DNA from: Prochlorococcus sp. AG-347-K20
GTDB taxonomy: Bacteria; Cyanobacteriota; Cyanobacteriia; PCC-6307; Cyanobiaceae
Assembly (NCBI GenBank): GCA_003281315.1
Contig: QCCH01000007.1
Location: 18,503-82,502 of the forward strand
Direction: 5' to 3'
DNA length: 64,000 bases
Positions 10,690 through 20,863 of the stretch are shown in pieces. Both the position numbers and the translations under genes were made by a program. Positions within the stretch are counted from its first letter, which is position 1. Every line of letters starts with the position of its first letter. The notes below the pieces were generated by a model that saw nothing but the letters and a program-made list of their open reading frames with translations, was not told the origin of the DNA and did no database searches.

Positions 10690-11826
10690 ATGAATCTCTC
10701 AAAGAATTTTGAAGAACTGATTGTAAAACAGCTAGAGAGTTTTGGTTGCTCAATGGGCGTGACTAATTTAGTTATTTATCTTGCTTCAGCTAAGCAAGGA
10801 ACTAAAGCATCTTTTGAAATGATTGGTCAATGGCCACAAATTGATAGGCTACTTACATCAATAGAAGATGATCCTTCACTTAAAGTTTCATCGCCTAATA
10901 GAAGATGGTACCCGCTTCAAGAAAACGATATTCTACTTGGTGTCCTTAGGGTAGAAACTGATTTGAAAGGGGGGAATTGGCCAGTATCACTTGATTCTAG
11001 ATTAAAAGCGCTTACAATATCTTTAGCTAAATGTGTCTCTATAGAATTAGAATGTCAAAATAAAAATGAGGAAATCAATTATTTAAAAAATCAGGTTAAT
11101 GTCATAATTCATCAATTAAAGAATCCATTGGCGGCTATTAGGACATATGCAAAATTACTAATAAAAAGGCTTGGTTCAGATGATGATTCTATTGAAATAG
11201 TCGAACGCATGATAATAGAGCAAAAACAAATTAATCAATATATGGATTCTTTTGCGCAATTAAATTCACCTATTCAACTTCCTCTGGAAATTGGAGAGGA
11301 AAGATTATTATTACCACCAAATTTAGATAATAAAAAGGTAATAACTATTCAGAGTTTATTGTGGCCAATATTAGAAAGGGGTAAAGCTAATGCGGACTTA
11401 GAGAATAGAGATTGGACTGAACCTTCTCTTTGGCCAGATTGGACTATTTCGCCATTAAAGGCAAAATATGCTGTAATTGCTGAAATTGTGGCAAATTTAT
11501 TAGAAAATGCGTTTAAATACGCCCAAAAAGATGCTGAAATTGGACTCGCAATTACGCGTAATGGAATTTGTATATTTGATGATGGTAAAAAAATAACCAA
11601 AAATGAAAACGAGAAAATTTTTGAAAAAGGTTTTAGAGGATCTGCCGCTAAAAAGATGGATGGTACTGGTGTGGGACTTTTTTTGGCGAGGAAATTAGCA
11701 AAACAAATTGGAGGAGATTTGAGATTGTTGGAAAAAAACTCGATTGATAATACTGAGAAATTAGAAAATCTTAAGAAGAAAAATATTTTCTATTTAGAAC
11801 TTCCTATAAAAGAATTGCATGCATAA
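10690..11826 (+). CDS. Sensor histidine kinase (possibly Hik2/CSK-like)
   Basis: H-box VIIHQLKNPLAAIRTYAKLLIKRL, N-box NLLENAFKYA, G-boxes DDGKKI...GTGVGLFLARKLAKQIGG; no response regulator adjacent. Confidence 0.9.
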   Translation: MNLSKNFEELIVKQLESFGCSMGVTNLVIYLASAKQGTKASFEMIGQWPQIDRLLTSIEDDPSLKVSSPNRRWYPLQENDILLGVLRVETDLKGGNWPVSLDSRLKALTISLAKCVSIELECQNKNEEINYLKNQVNVIIHQLKNPLAAIRTYAKLLIKRLGSDDDSIEIVERMIIEQKQINQYMDSFAQLNSPIQLPLEIGEERLLLPPNLDNKKVITIQSLLWPILERGKANADLENRDWTEPSLWPDWTISPLKAKYAVIAEIVANLLENAFKYAQKDAEIGLAITRNGICIFDDGKKITKNENEKIFEKGFRGSAAKKMDGTGVGLFLARKLAKQIGGDLRLLEKNSIDNTEKLENLKKKNIFYLELPIKELHA

Positions 11827-12568
11827 ACAACATAGAAGTTTCAACTAGTACAACACTTGCACCGCAGGCATCTCCATTGAAGCCTCCAATTTTATTACCC
11901 AGTATGTTTGGTATAGAATAGCTTAGAAAAATACCAATCAAAATAAGAATTAAAAATTTAATTAATATTGCTTGGGATGTAATTGAAACAAATTGGTATG
12001 CGATGAAAATTAAAAGAAAAATAATGGATATCAAAGATTCTTTTTTAAAACCATTCCAAAACTTTTTGTGACTAATAGATTTTTTCTTATAACTCATATA
12101 TTTAAACTTTTCTATAAAAAATAAATTTGAAAATCTTCCCCAAAATAAGCAAATAGGTAAAACAAAAATTATTAGGTTTTGAATTTTCAGTATGCAAGCA
12201 ATTTGAATTAAAGTTATAAAAACTAAAGCTTGAACGCCAAAGGAACCAACTTTACTGTCTTTCATGGCTTTTAAAAGTTTCTTTTTACCTGCAAAAATAC
12301 CATCGAAAGTATCCATTAAACCATCGAGGTGTAGACCACCAGTAATTAAATATCCCGAAGCCAAACAAATTAATGTAGATGCATAAATTGACCAAGAGCA
12401 TGTTCTTAAAAAAAGAAAAATATAACTCTGTATTGTTCCAATAAAAAACCCTAAAGGCGGCGCAAATTGTGCAATATTTTTAAATTCGGGATTAATTAAA
12501 GGTATCCTTGGAAATGTCGTATAGAAAATCCAAGATCCTGCAAAATTTTTTATTAAATATTTTTTGAT
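11804..12568 (-). CDS. cobS: Adenosylcobinamide-GDP ribazoletransferase (cobalamin synthase); start codon uncertain, non-canonical
   Basis: SGYLITGGLHLDGLMDTFDGIFAG...MKDSKVGSFG...NKIGGFNGDACGA; frame continues upstream of the track's TTG (12364) as IKKYLIKNFAGSWIFYTTFPRIPLINPEFKNIAQFAPPLGFFIGTIQ, a CobS N-terminus; in-frame stop TGA at 12584-12586. Confidence 0.88.
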   Translation of the reverse strand: MKKYLIKNFAGSWIFYTTFPRIPLINPEFKNIAQFAPPLGFFIGTIQSYIFLFLRTCSWSIYASTLICLASGYLITGGLHLDGLMDTFDGIFAGKKKLLKAMKDSKVGSFGVQALVFITLIQIACILKIQNLIIFVLPICLFWGRFSNLFFIEKFKYMSYKKKSISHKKFWNGFKKESLISIIFLLIFIAYQFVSITSQAILIKFLILILIGIFLSYSIPNILGNKIGGFNGDACGASVVLVETSMLFMHAILL

Positions 12569-12642
12569 GAGATAAAAATAGATTCAATATTAAATAATAG
12601 GATAGATTAATAAAAAAATATCAAAAAATTTTATAAATTATC

Positions 12643-13761
12643 GTGTTTGAATTTGAAATTACATCGAATTGCAATAATACAGAGGCAAGAACTGGTATTT
12701 TTCATACACCAAATGGTCAGGTAAACACACCAAAATTTATGCCTGTGGGTACTTTGGCAACGGTTAAAGGAATTTCAAGTAAGCAGTTAGCCTCTACAGG
12801 GTCAGAAATGATTCTCTCAAATACCTTTCATCTTCATTTACAACCTGGAGAAAAACTAGTTAAAGAATCTGGTGGAATACATAAGTTCATGAATTGGACT
12901 AAACCTATTCTTACTGATTCAGGAGGATATCAAGTTTTTAGTTTGGCTAAATTAAATAAAATTTCTGATAAAGGTGTGGAATTTAAAAATCCAAGAGATG
13001 GTAGTCATATATTTTTATCACCTGAAAAAGTAATACAGATTCAAATGGATCTTGGATCGGATGTTGCTATGGCGTTTGATCATTGTCCTCCTCATACAGC
13101 TAACGAAAATGATATTGAGGACTCTTTAAAAAGAACTCATTCATGGTTAGAAAAATGTGTTGAGATTCATCATAAATCCAATCAAGCATTATTCGGCATA
13201 GTTCAAGGTGGAAAGTATACGAGATTGAGAGAATATAGCGCAAATTACACAAGTTCTTTTGATTTGCCTGGAATAGCAGTGGGAGGTGTAAGTGTTGGCG
13301 AAGCAGTCGAAGAAATACATGGTGTAATTAATTACGTCCCGAAATTCTTACCAATAAATAAACCAAGATATTTAATGGGAATTGGATCTTTAAGAGAAAT
13401 CTCTCTTGCTGTTGCTAATGGATTCGATATATTTGACTGTGTTTTGCCTACAAGACTAGGAAGACATGGGACTGCATTTTTTAATGATGAAAGATTAAAT
13501 TTGCGAAATGCTCGATTTAAAAATGACTTTTCTCCGATTGACAAAACTTGTAAATGCGAGGTCTGTAAATCTTATTCTCGAGCATATTTGCATCATCTAA
13601 TTAGAAATGACGAAATATTAGGGCTAACCCTCATAAGTTTACATAATATTGCTCACTTAATAAGATTTACCAGTGCAATTTCTACTGCAATTAGAGATAA
13701 TTGTTTTACAAATGATTTCGCTCCTTGGAAAACATCCTCTATTGCTCACCATACGTGGTAA
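12643..13761 (+). CDS. tgt: tRNA-guanine transglycosylase (GTG start)
   Basis: [69 protein letters not shown] motifs. Confidence 0.97.
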   Translation: MFEFEITSNCNNTEARTGIFHTPNGQVNTPKFMPVGTLATVKGISSKQLASTGSEMILSNTFHLHLQPGEKLVKESGGIHKFMNWTKPILTDSGGYQVFSLAKLNKISDKGVEFKNPRDGSHIFLSPEKVIQIQMDLGSDVAMAFDHCPPHTANENDIEDSLKRTHSWLEKCVEIHHKSNQALFGIVQGGKYTRLREYSANYTSSFDLPGIAVGGVSVGEAVEEIHGVINYVPKFLPINKPRYLMGIGSLREISLAVANGFDIFDCVLPTRLGRHGTAFFNDERLNLRNARFKNDFSPIDKTCKCEVCKSYSRAYLHHLIRNDEILGLTLISLHNIAHLIRFTSAISTAIRDNCFTNDFAPWKTSSIAHHTW

Positions 13762-13791
13762 CGTCTTATCATAATTAAATTATCAAAAAAG

Positions 13792-13932
13792 GTGCTCATT
13801 CTATTTAGTACATTCGCTGAATTGCCCGAGGCTTACAAGGCCTTTGCTCCAACCGTTGATGTTCTTCCACTTATTCCTTTATTTTTCTTTTTATTGGTAT
13901 TTGTTTGGCAAGCTGCAGTTGGATTTAAATAA
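13792..13932 (+). CDS. psbK: Photosystem II protein PsbK (GTG start, 46 aa)
   Basis: Translated by hand: [46 protein letters not shown]; matches PsbK. Confidence 0.95.
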   Translation: MLILFSTFAELPEAYKAFAPTVDVLPLIPLFFFLLVFVWQAAVGFK

Positions 13933-13958
13933 AATTATTTTAGTTTAGGTTGTTAGTA

Positions 13959-14963
13959 TTAGACTGGATTTTCAAGTAAAATCGCATCTCCAGAATTCTC
14001 TACAGCACTCTCTATAAAATCAGCAATTTTTAATGCTCTTGAGGCTTGCTCACCATCTACCTCAGGTATTTCTTTGCCCTGAACGCATTTAAGAAAATGC
14101 TCCAATTCTGCATAAAGAGGTTCAATGGAGGTTGTGCTAACTTCTTCGACATATCCATCATTTCTATAAACTAATTCTCCATGCTCTGCTGTGTATGATT
14201 CATTAGACTTTCGATGAATTTGTAAAGAGTGATTTAAGAAATCAGTTTCTACTAGGCCATTTTGGCAGTGAGCACTTAAATTTCTAATTTTTTTGTGACT
14301 CATTTTACTGGCAGTTAAGCTTGCAATAACATTATTTTTAAAAACTAAAGTAGCATTGACATAATCTATTAATCCTTCGCTATTTCTTCCTCCAACAGCT
14401 GCTAATTTTTGTATTTTTGAGTTTACAAGCTCTAAAATGAGATCAATGTCATGAATCATTAAGTCCATTACTACAGATACATCATTAGCTCTGTCTGCAT
14501 GAGGACTGTGTCTCCTTGCTTCTAAAACAACAATTTCTTCATTATTTACTATTTTATTTAATTCTCTAAAAGCAGGATTAAATCTTTCAATATGCCCAAC
14601 TTGTAATAGACAGTTATTTGCATTAGCCGCCTCTATTAAAGATTTGGCCTCCAACTCGTTAGCTGCAATTGGTTTTTCAATGAGAACGTTAGTACCTCCC
14701 TTGAGACAATCTAATCCTACTTTTTGATGAAGTAGTGTAGGAACAGCGATACAGATAGCATCAACTTTTGGAATTAAGTCTTTATAATTTTTGAACCATT
14801 CACATTGAAATTGCTCAATAGCAAATTTGCCTCTCTCTTCATTTGGATCTGCGACTCCAATGAGATTAGCATCTTTGAGTAAACTTAGTACTCGAGCATG
14901 ATGCCAGCCCATATTCCCTATACCTATGACTCCAACCTTTACGGGTGATGAGGTTGGTTGCAT
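13959..14963 (-). CDS. Gfo/Idh/MocA family oxidoreductase
   Basis: VGVIGIGNMGWHHARVL, IEKPIAANELEA, HIERFNPAF, VVMDLMIHDIDLIL. Confidence 0.93.
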   Translation of the reverse strand: MQPTSSPVKVGVIGIGNMGWHHARVLSLLKDANLIGVADPNEERGKFAIEQFQCEWFKNYKDLIPKVDAICIAVPTLLHQKVGLDCLKGGTNVLIEKPIAANELEAKSLIEAANANNCLLQVGHIERFNPAFRELNKIVNNEEIVVLEARRHSPHADRANDVSVVMDLMIHDIDLILELVNSKIQKLAAVGGRNSEGLIDYVNATLVFKNNVIASLTASKMSHKKIRNLSAHCQNGLVETDFLNHSLQIHRKSNESYTAEHGELVYRNDGYVEEVSTTSIEPLYAELEHFLKCVQGKEIPEVDGEQASRALKIADFIESAVENSGDAILLENPV

Positions 14964-15013
14964 AATTTCAAATCCATATGTTTATAATCATTATCCTCTA
15001 TGGGGAGTCACAT

Positions 15014-16282
15014 TCAGCTTTTGGGAAGAATTATTTTAACACGATCAATTTTTGGACCTGACATAGAAATAACTTCAAATTTAATGTTATTAAAATCTAA
15101 AACGTCGCCAATTTCTGGAACCATTTGAAATTTTTCAAGCATAAATCCTGCAAGGGTATGATAATCTGCACCTTCTGGAATAGAACATCTTAACTTCTTA
15201 TTGATTTCAATAATTTCTGATTTTCCAGCTATTGACCATTTTTTTGAGAAATTATCTAACATTCTCATGTCTGAATAAATTCTATTATTGAGCATTTCCT
15301 CTCCAACTATTTCGCCATTTAGATCAGCTGCAGTTATAAGACCCTCTGTTCCTCCGTGTTCATCTACTACTAGTAAGAACGGATTGTAGTCTCTTACTAT
15401 TGGAAATATTTCTGCTAGTGAACATGTTTCTATTATTTTTGTTACTGGCAAAAGGAATGGCTCTAATAATGTATCGGCTTCCATTTCACCTTTTGATATT
15501 GGATTAGCTAGATAACGCAAATCCAATACACCTAATACATCATCTAAAGACTCACCAATCACAAAGAAGCGAGCATGTCGAGTTTTATCTACTTGTTTCA
15601 TAAGTTCTGAAAAGGTTATATTTTTTGGCAAAGTTACCATTTCAGATCTTGGAATCATCACTTCTTTAACCTGTGTATCTTTTAAAGCAAAAACTCCTTC
15701 AAGAATATTCTTCTCATCTGGTTTTAAACCTGTTACGTTATCTGTTTCTATAAGAGTTTCTAATTCTCCAGCAGATAAACCCGAGTTTAAAGAATCCCAT
15801 TTATTATTTAAATTGAACAAACCTAAACAGGCGCTAGCAAAGAATTCTATTGTTTTCACTATAGGATTCATAGCTTTTCTTACGGAATCGAATATTGTGG
15901 TTAACCTTAATGCAGCAGCTTCTGGATTGTTAATTACTAAAGCTTTTGGAATTAGTCCAGAAACAAGAGTAACAATTAAAACTACAAGTAAAAATAATAG
16001 AAGATCATAAATTCTATTTGATAAGATATTGCTTTTCCAATAATCATTAGCCAGGTTATTGCTGAGCCATCCAATTGCAATTAATGAAATTGTCACTCCA
16101 AATTGAGAAGCAATTAATGAAGATCTAAAGCGTTTTTGAATTTTTAAAATTGAAAATGCTCCTTTCTTTTTTTCTTCTATTAACCTTAAAACTTTACTTG
16201 GCCTTATTAATAAAAAAGAGAGTTCACTAGCTGCGAAAAAAGCTGGTAAAAATAAAAGAAATAAAAGTAGAGTTATTTTCAT
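15014..16282 (-). CDS. CNNM/CorC-type (DUF21 + CBS + CorC_HlyC) hemolysin-like membrane protein
   Basis: FFAASELSFLLIRPSKVLRLIEE, VKEVMIPRSEMVTLP, LLVVDEHGGTEGLITAADLNGEIVGE. Confidence 0.93.
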   Translation of the reverse strand: MKITLLLFLLFLPAFFAASELSFLLIRPSKVLRLIEEKKKGAFSILKIQKRFRSSLIASQFGVTISLIAIGWLSNNLANDYWKSNILSNRIYDLLLFLLVVLIVTLVSGLIPKALVINNPEAAALRLTTIFDSVRKAMNPIVKTIEFFASACLGLFNLNNKWDSLNSGLSAGELETLIETDNVTGLKPDEKNILEGVFALKDTQVKEVMIPRSEMVTLPKNITFSELMKQVDKTRHARFFVIGESLDDVLGVLDLRYLANPISKGEMEADTLLEPFLLPVTKIIETCSLAEIFPIVRDYNPFLLVVDEHGGTEGLITAADLNGEIVGEEMLNNRIYSDMRMLDNFSKKWSIAGKSEIIEINKKLRCSIPEGADYHTLAGFMLEKFQMVPEIGDVLDFNNIKFEVISMSGPKIDRVKIILPKS

Positions 16283-16300
16283 TCAATAACAAATGAATAA

Positions 16301-16373
16301 TGGGGGTGGCGAGGATCGAACTCGCCTTAGCCAAATTATGAGTTTGGTGCATTCACCAGATTGCTACACCCCC
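16301..16373 (-). tRNA. tRNA with CAT anticodon (elongator Met or lysidine-modified Ile2; not initiator-like)
   Basis: GGGGGTGTAGCAATCTGGTGAATGCACCAAACTCATAATTTGGCTAAGGCGAGTTCGATCCTCGCCACCCCCA; loop CTCATAA; paired 1:72 ends. Confidence 0.92.
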
Positions 16374-16514
16374 AAGGGAATTTATGTAATTTTAATTACA
16401 TTGAATTTCAATATACAATATAAAAATAATATTTCAAAAAAAACCTCATTAGGAAGTTTTTGTGAGATTTCTTTTTTTTCTTCTAATCTTTAAATATAAA
16501 TTTAACTTTTACTA

Positions 16515-17075
16515 ATGGGCAATTTTTCGGATAAGTATGATTTAAATAAAGCAAAATTGTTTAAACAGTTAATTGAAAAATCTTACAAGAAAGGAAACTT
16601 CACTTTATCTTCAGGTAAAAAAAGCAGTCATTACTTGAACTGTAAACCAGTATCATTAAATGGCGAAGGCTTAAACTTAATAAGTGATTTATTTTTAGAG
16701 TTAAAGGACCCAAGGTCAAAAGCTGTAGCAGGATTGACATTAGGTGCAGACCCCATAGTAAGTGGATTAATTGTCAAAGCAGCTTTGCGTGGCCTATACC
16801 TTGATGGTTTAATAATTCGGAAAGAAATTAAAAAATACGGTACCAAAGCTGGAATAGAGGGTCCTACATTAAAAGAAGGAACTTTGGTAACTGTCTTAGA
16901 GGATGTCGTTACAACTGCTGGTTCAGTGATAAAAGCTATAAAAAAGTTACGCCAAAATAATTATGTTGTTGAGGAAGTTTTGTCTATAGTTGATAGGCAA
17001 GAAGGGGGATTAGAAATCCTTGAAGATGAAAATGTTAAATTAAAGAGTCTTTTTACAATAAAGGACTTTTTATAA
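16515..17075 (+). CDS. pyrE: Orotate phosphoribosyltransferase
   Basis: [54 protein letters not shown]. Confidence 0.96.
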   Translation: MGNFSDKYDLNKAKLFKQLIEKSYKKGNFTLSSGKKSSHYLNCKPVSLNGEGLNLISDLFLELKDPRSKAVAGLTLGADPIVSGLIVKAALRGLYLDGLIIRKEIKKYGTKAGIEGPTLKEGTLVTVLEDVVTTAGSVIKAIKKLRQNNYVVEEVLSIVDRQEGGLEILEDENVKLKSLFTIKDFL

Positions 17076-17085
17076 TTATTTCAAA

Positions 17086-17922
17086 ATGCAAGATATAAAA
17101 AAAAAGTTTTGGCTTGAAAAATTTGATTGTTTTTCTGTTGCTGGAAAAGATGCCAGAAAATTTTTGAATGGAATAACAACTGGTAATATTCTTAATTCAG
17201 AAAATAAAATTATCAAAACTTGTTGGTTAACTCCAAATGGAGTTCTAAGGTCATTAATTGAAATTAATTTTTTAGAAAGAAACTTAGAAGTAATTATCTT
17301 GGCGGGTAACACAAATGAAATAATTGATTATTTTAATCAAATTATTTTTCCAGCAGACGATGTAACTATAAGTGAACCTTTCTTGATAAATAGAATTCAG
17401 GAAATTGATGAATCTAGTTCATGGAGAACCTACCAGCCTATTTTCTTCAAAACAGAAGATAAAGAATTTGAGATATATAAAAATAAATTAAATTTACTAA
17501 ATCAGAATGATTTAAAACTTTGCAAGATTAACCAGGCAATACCCTCATTTGAAATGGAAATAAACGGAAAAAATAATCCTCTTGAGCTTGGATTACAAGA
17601 TCTTATAGATTTTAATAAAGGTTGTTATTTAGGACAAGAAACAATGTCAAAAATAAAAAATGTTTCTTCTTTAAAACAGGAAATAAGAATTTGGAAATCA
17701 TTCGAATCTAATTTGAATTTAGAAGTTGAAGATAAAAATTTGTACTTAAATTCTACCAAGGATATTTCTGTAGGCAAAATCACTAGTTTTTTAAAATCAG
17801 ATTCTCAAATAAAAGGTTTAGCAATGATAAAAAGAAAATATTTAGAGGAAGGATGTTGTTTTTTTTCAGAAATTTTTGGAAAAATTATTATAAATAAATC
17901 TGTAGGATCAATTTTTCTTTAA
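17086..17922 (+). CDS. YgfZ/GcvT-like folate-binding protein
   Basis: DARKFLNGITTGNI and the signature FNKGCYLGQETMSKI (K-G-C-Y-x-G-Q-E). Confidence 0.92.
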   Translation: MQDIKKKFWLEKFDCFSVAGKDARKFLNGITTGNILNSENKIIKTCWLTPNGVLRSLIEINFLERNLEVIILAGNTNEIIDYFNQIIFPADDVTISEPFLINRIQEIDESSSWRTYQPIFFKTEDKEFEIYKNKLNLLNQNDLKLCKINQAIPSFEMEINGKNNPLELGLQDLIDFNKGCYLGQETMSKIKNVSSLKQEIRIWKSFESNLNLEVEDKNLYLNSTKDISVGKITSFLKSDSQIKGLAMIKRKYLEEGCCFFSEIFGKIIINKSVGSIFL

Positions 17923-19326
17923 TTGATTTTTGATTAAATATTCTGCAATTTTTAGAGTAGCCAAACAATCATCTTTGTTATATTGGATAATTTTTTTTAA
18001 AAATATTTCGTTTTCTGTAATTTGATATTGAATCCACCAATAAAGTGCTTTAGAGCCACTTACATTTTTCTGCATCCATTCAAATCCAAGCCAACTAGAA
18101 ACAGTTTTTAAGCTATAGTTTTTTAGCGGTAATATCCAAGACTTTCGTATTAAAGAATGCAAGTCTATAAATCTTGAGACAAGTGAATCAATTTCTACAA
18201 AACTTAAATTTAGGTTTTTAGCAATATTAATTATTGCTACCTTTTCAGTTTCTCCGTAATGTAAAACTGGCCATTCCTTCTGTGAAAAAAGTATTTCAAT
18301 AATTTGCTTGTGAGATTCTCTTTTATTGTTTTTGAGATTTAAAATTGGTCTATAAATAAGATCTTCTTTTTTTGTAAACAAATTATTTATTTCTAAAAAA
18401 CCATATAAAAAGTCATGCTTATTATCTGGATTTGACTCAATATCAAATATATAAAATCCCGGAGATGTTTTTTCTAGTAGATCGTTAGTATCATTTTTAT
18501 TGAAAATGCGATGAGGTTCCCCAGAAATATAAGCTTGTGCTTGCTTTACAAATACGGAAGCTTTTTCATACTTTTGATCGTTGAATTTAGATAATTTCTC
18601 TCCAAGTTGTTTTTCGTTATGCGAAGCTAATGTTTGGGTATCAGAGATACCATTTGTTATGAGTAATGAGGCCGTTTTGGATCCTATTCCGTCTATGTCT
18701 GTTAGATATCCATTTTCTTTTGCTTCTTTGTCACAAAATTTTTGCCATGAACAAATAGTACATTTTTTTCTATCTTGAGTTATTTCTGGCATAAATCCCT
18801 CCAAGCATTCATTCAAACTTAATAAAACATTCAAAACTTTTTTTCTTAACTTTTTATTTAAATAAATTTCTTCAACATTAACTTGTTTGTCAAAACTTGA
18901 AATTACTAATCCTTTTTCAATTTTAGATTCTTGAAAAGTTCCCAATAGAACAGAACTAAAAGCTAAGTCGAATAAATGCTCTCTAGTGGTTTTGTGGCCT
19001 AACTTATAAACAGCAGGTAAATATTTATATTGTCCCCATATACTTTTACCCTGGGTCTTTACAAGTAATTGTGGATGTATCTCTGCGTTTATATTTTGGA
19101 AAAGATTCCCTTTGATTTTTAATCCAATTACCCCTTGATAACCATTTTTGCATGCTTTTAATCCTGTATATATTTCACTATTACAAAATTCATAGAAAAT
19201 TTGAAACTGATTAATTTTTTCTATAGCTTTATGGGGTGACCAAACTTCATAAGATTTTTTACCCTTAAAATCTAACCATGCTTTTCTTTTGCATCTTATA
19301 AAACTTTTTAAATGAAGAGAATTCAA
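17908..19326 (-). CDS. TM0106-family RecB-like nuclease with C-terminal DEDD-type exonuclease-like domain
   Basis: N-term FIRCKRKAWLDFKG, Cys cluster CTICSWQKFCDKEA, HhH-like DIDGIGSKTASLLITNGI, then FYIFDIESNPDNKHDFLYGF...FIDLHSLIRKSW...YNKDDCLATLKIAEYL. Confidence 0.85.
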   Translation of the reverse strand: MNSLHLKSFIRCKRKAWLDFKGKKSYEVWSPHKAIEKINQFQIFYEFCNSEIYTGLKACKNGYQGVIGLKIKGNLFQNINAEIHPQLLVKTQGKSIWGQYKYLPAVYKLGHKTTREHLFDLAFSSVLLGTFQESKIEKGLVISSFDKQVNVEEIYLNKKLRKKVLNVLLSLNECLEGFMPEITQDRKKCTICSWQKFCDKEAKENGYLTDIDGIGSKTASLLITNGISDTQTLASHNEKQLGEKLSKFNDQKYEKASVFVKQAQAYISGEPHRIFNKNDTNDLLEKTSPGFYIFDIESNPDNKHDFLYGFLEINNLFTKKEDLIYRPILNLKNNKRESHKQIIEILFSQKEWPVLHYGETEKVAIINIAKNLNLSFVEIDSLVSRFIDLHSLIRKSWILPLKNYSLKTVSSWLGFEWMQKNVSGSKALYWWIQYQITENEIFLKKIIQYNKDDCLATLKIAEYLIKNQLKKN

Positions 19327-19406
19327 ATTATTTTTTAAAGGCGGTTTTAAAATTTACTCATATAAATTAATATAGATACATTCAAGAAATCAAGGAACTT
19401 TTAAAT

Positions 19407-20861
19407 TTGACAGCTGATAAATTAGATAAGATAAAATTTGGAACTGATGGGTGGAGAGGAATTATTGGATTTGATTTTAACTTATCAAATCTTTCAAGAG
19501 TTGTCGTTGCTGCATGCCAGGAGTTGCATTATCAATACTATAAAGAAGTAAATTCAAAGAAAATTATTATTGGATATGATCGTAGATTTATGGCTAGTGA
19601 ATTTGCTAAGCAAATAGTACCTTTTGTAAGAGGATGTGGTTTCGAACCGATCTTATCTAATAGCTTTGTTACAACACCCTCTTGCAGTTTCTATGCCAAA
19701 GAAGTCGGTTGTCTAGGGGCGTTAGTAATTACAGCAAGTCATAATCCATATAATTGGCTAGGTCTGAAAATAAAGAGCTTTAATGGATGTTCTGTTGATG
19801 AATCTTTTACAAGTGAAATTGAAAAAAGATTAATGCTTGGAAATTCAATTGAAAAAATAGATGGTGTTAATCAATTGGTAGATATTAAGAAATTTCATTT
19901 AGATAGAATTAAATCCCTTTTTGATATTGACTTTATTTCTAATAGATTGAAAAAAATGAAATTGAGAATTTTTGTAGATTCTATGCATGGTTCAGCTGCA
20001 AATTGTATCGCTGAGATTTTTGCTCCTAATGATTTTGCAGTTATTTCAGAAATCAGGAAAGATGCTGATCCTTTTTTTGGAGGAAAACCTCCTGAACCCC
20101 TTTTAAATTATGTAGATGATCTAAATCAAACACTAATGAAAAATTCAACAAATGAAGTGAAAACTCTTGGAATTATATTTGATGGTGATGGTGACAGAAT
20201 TGCGGCAATTGATGAAAAAGGAAGATACTCTAGTACTCAAGATTTGTTCCCATACTTTATTAGCTATTTGGGCGAAATTAAAAATAATTCTTATCCAGTT
20301 TTAAAGACTGTTAGTGGTTCAGATATTATTAAAAATATATCAGAGAGTCAAAATAGAGATGTTTTTGAACTTCCAGTTGGCTTTAAATATATTGCTGAAA
20401 AAATGATTAAAGAGAAAATATTTATTGGAGGAGAGGAATCTGGGGGAGTTGGTTTTGGTGACTTTATGCCTGAAAGAGATGCTCTATATGCAGCGATGGT
20501 TTTATTAAATGGAATTGCTGAAAAATCTCAATATTTATATGAAACTTTAGATGAAATTCAAAAAGATTTTGGGCCAAGTTTTTATAAAAGAATTGATATT
20601 AAATTTCCAAATCAGTCTGAAAAAAATAACGTAAAAAAATTTATAATAGATAATATTCCTGAGAATATTAATAATCACAAGTTAGAAAGTATCTCAAAGA
20701 TTGATGGAATAAAGTTGAGAATTGATAAAAATTTTTGGCTTCTTTTTAGGTTTTCAGGAACGGAACCTCTTTTAAGGTTATATTGTGAAGCACCAAAAGA
20801 GTCTTATTTAGATGAGTTATTAGAGTGGGGTCAAGTATTTATAAATTTAGCAGGAAAATAA
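19407..20861 (+). CDS. Phosphoglucomutase/phosphomannomutase family (TTG start)
   Basis: KFGTDGWRGIIGFDF, ALVITASHNPYNWLGLKIK, IFDGDGDRIAAID, GGEESGGVGFGDFMPERDALYAA. Confidence 0.94.
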   Translation: MTADKLDKIKFGTDGWRGIIGFDFNLSNLSRVVVAACQELHYQYYKEVNSKKIIIGYDRRFMASEFAKQIVPFVRGCGFEPILSNSFVTTPSCSFYAKEVGCLGALVITASHNPYNWLGLKIKSFNGCSVDESFTSEIEKRLMLGNSIEKIDGVNQLVDIKKFHLDRIKSLFDIDFISNRLKKMKLRIFVDSMHGSAANCIAEIFAPNDFAVISEIRKDADPFFGGKPPEPLLNYVDDLNQTLMKNSTNEVKTLGIIFDGDGDRIAAIDEKGRYSSTQDLFPYFISYLGEIKNNSYPVLKTVSGSDIIKNISESQNRDVFELPVGFKYIAEKMIKEKIFIGGEESGGVGFGDFMPERDALYAAMVLLNGIAEKSQYLYETLDEIQKDFGPSFYKRIDIKFPNQSEKNNVKKFIIDNIPENINNHKLESISKIDGIKLRIDKNFWLLFRFSGTEPLLRLYCEAPKESYLDELLEWGQVFINLAGK

Positions 20862-20863
20862 GG

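Noticed and set aside
16293-16493. 66-aa plus-strand ORF over the CAT tRNA
   Set aside because: Begins across the antisense of a clear tRNA gene; not a credible protein.
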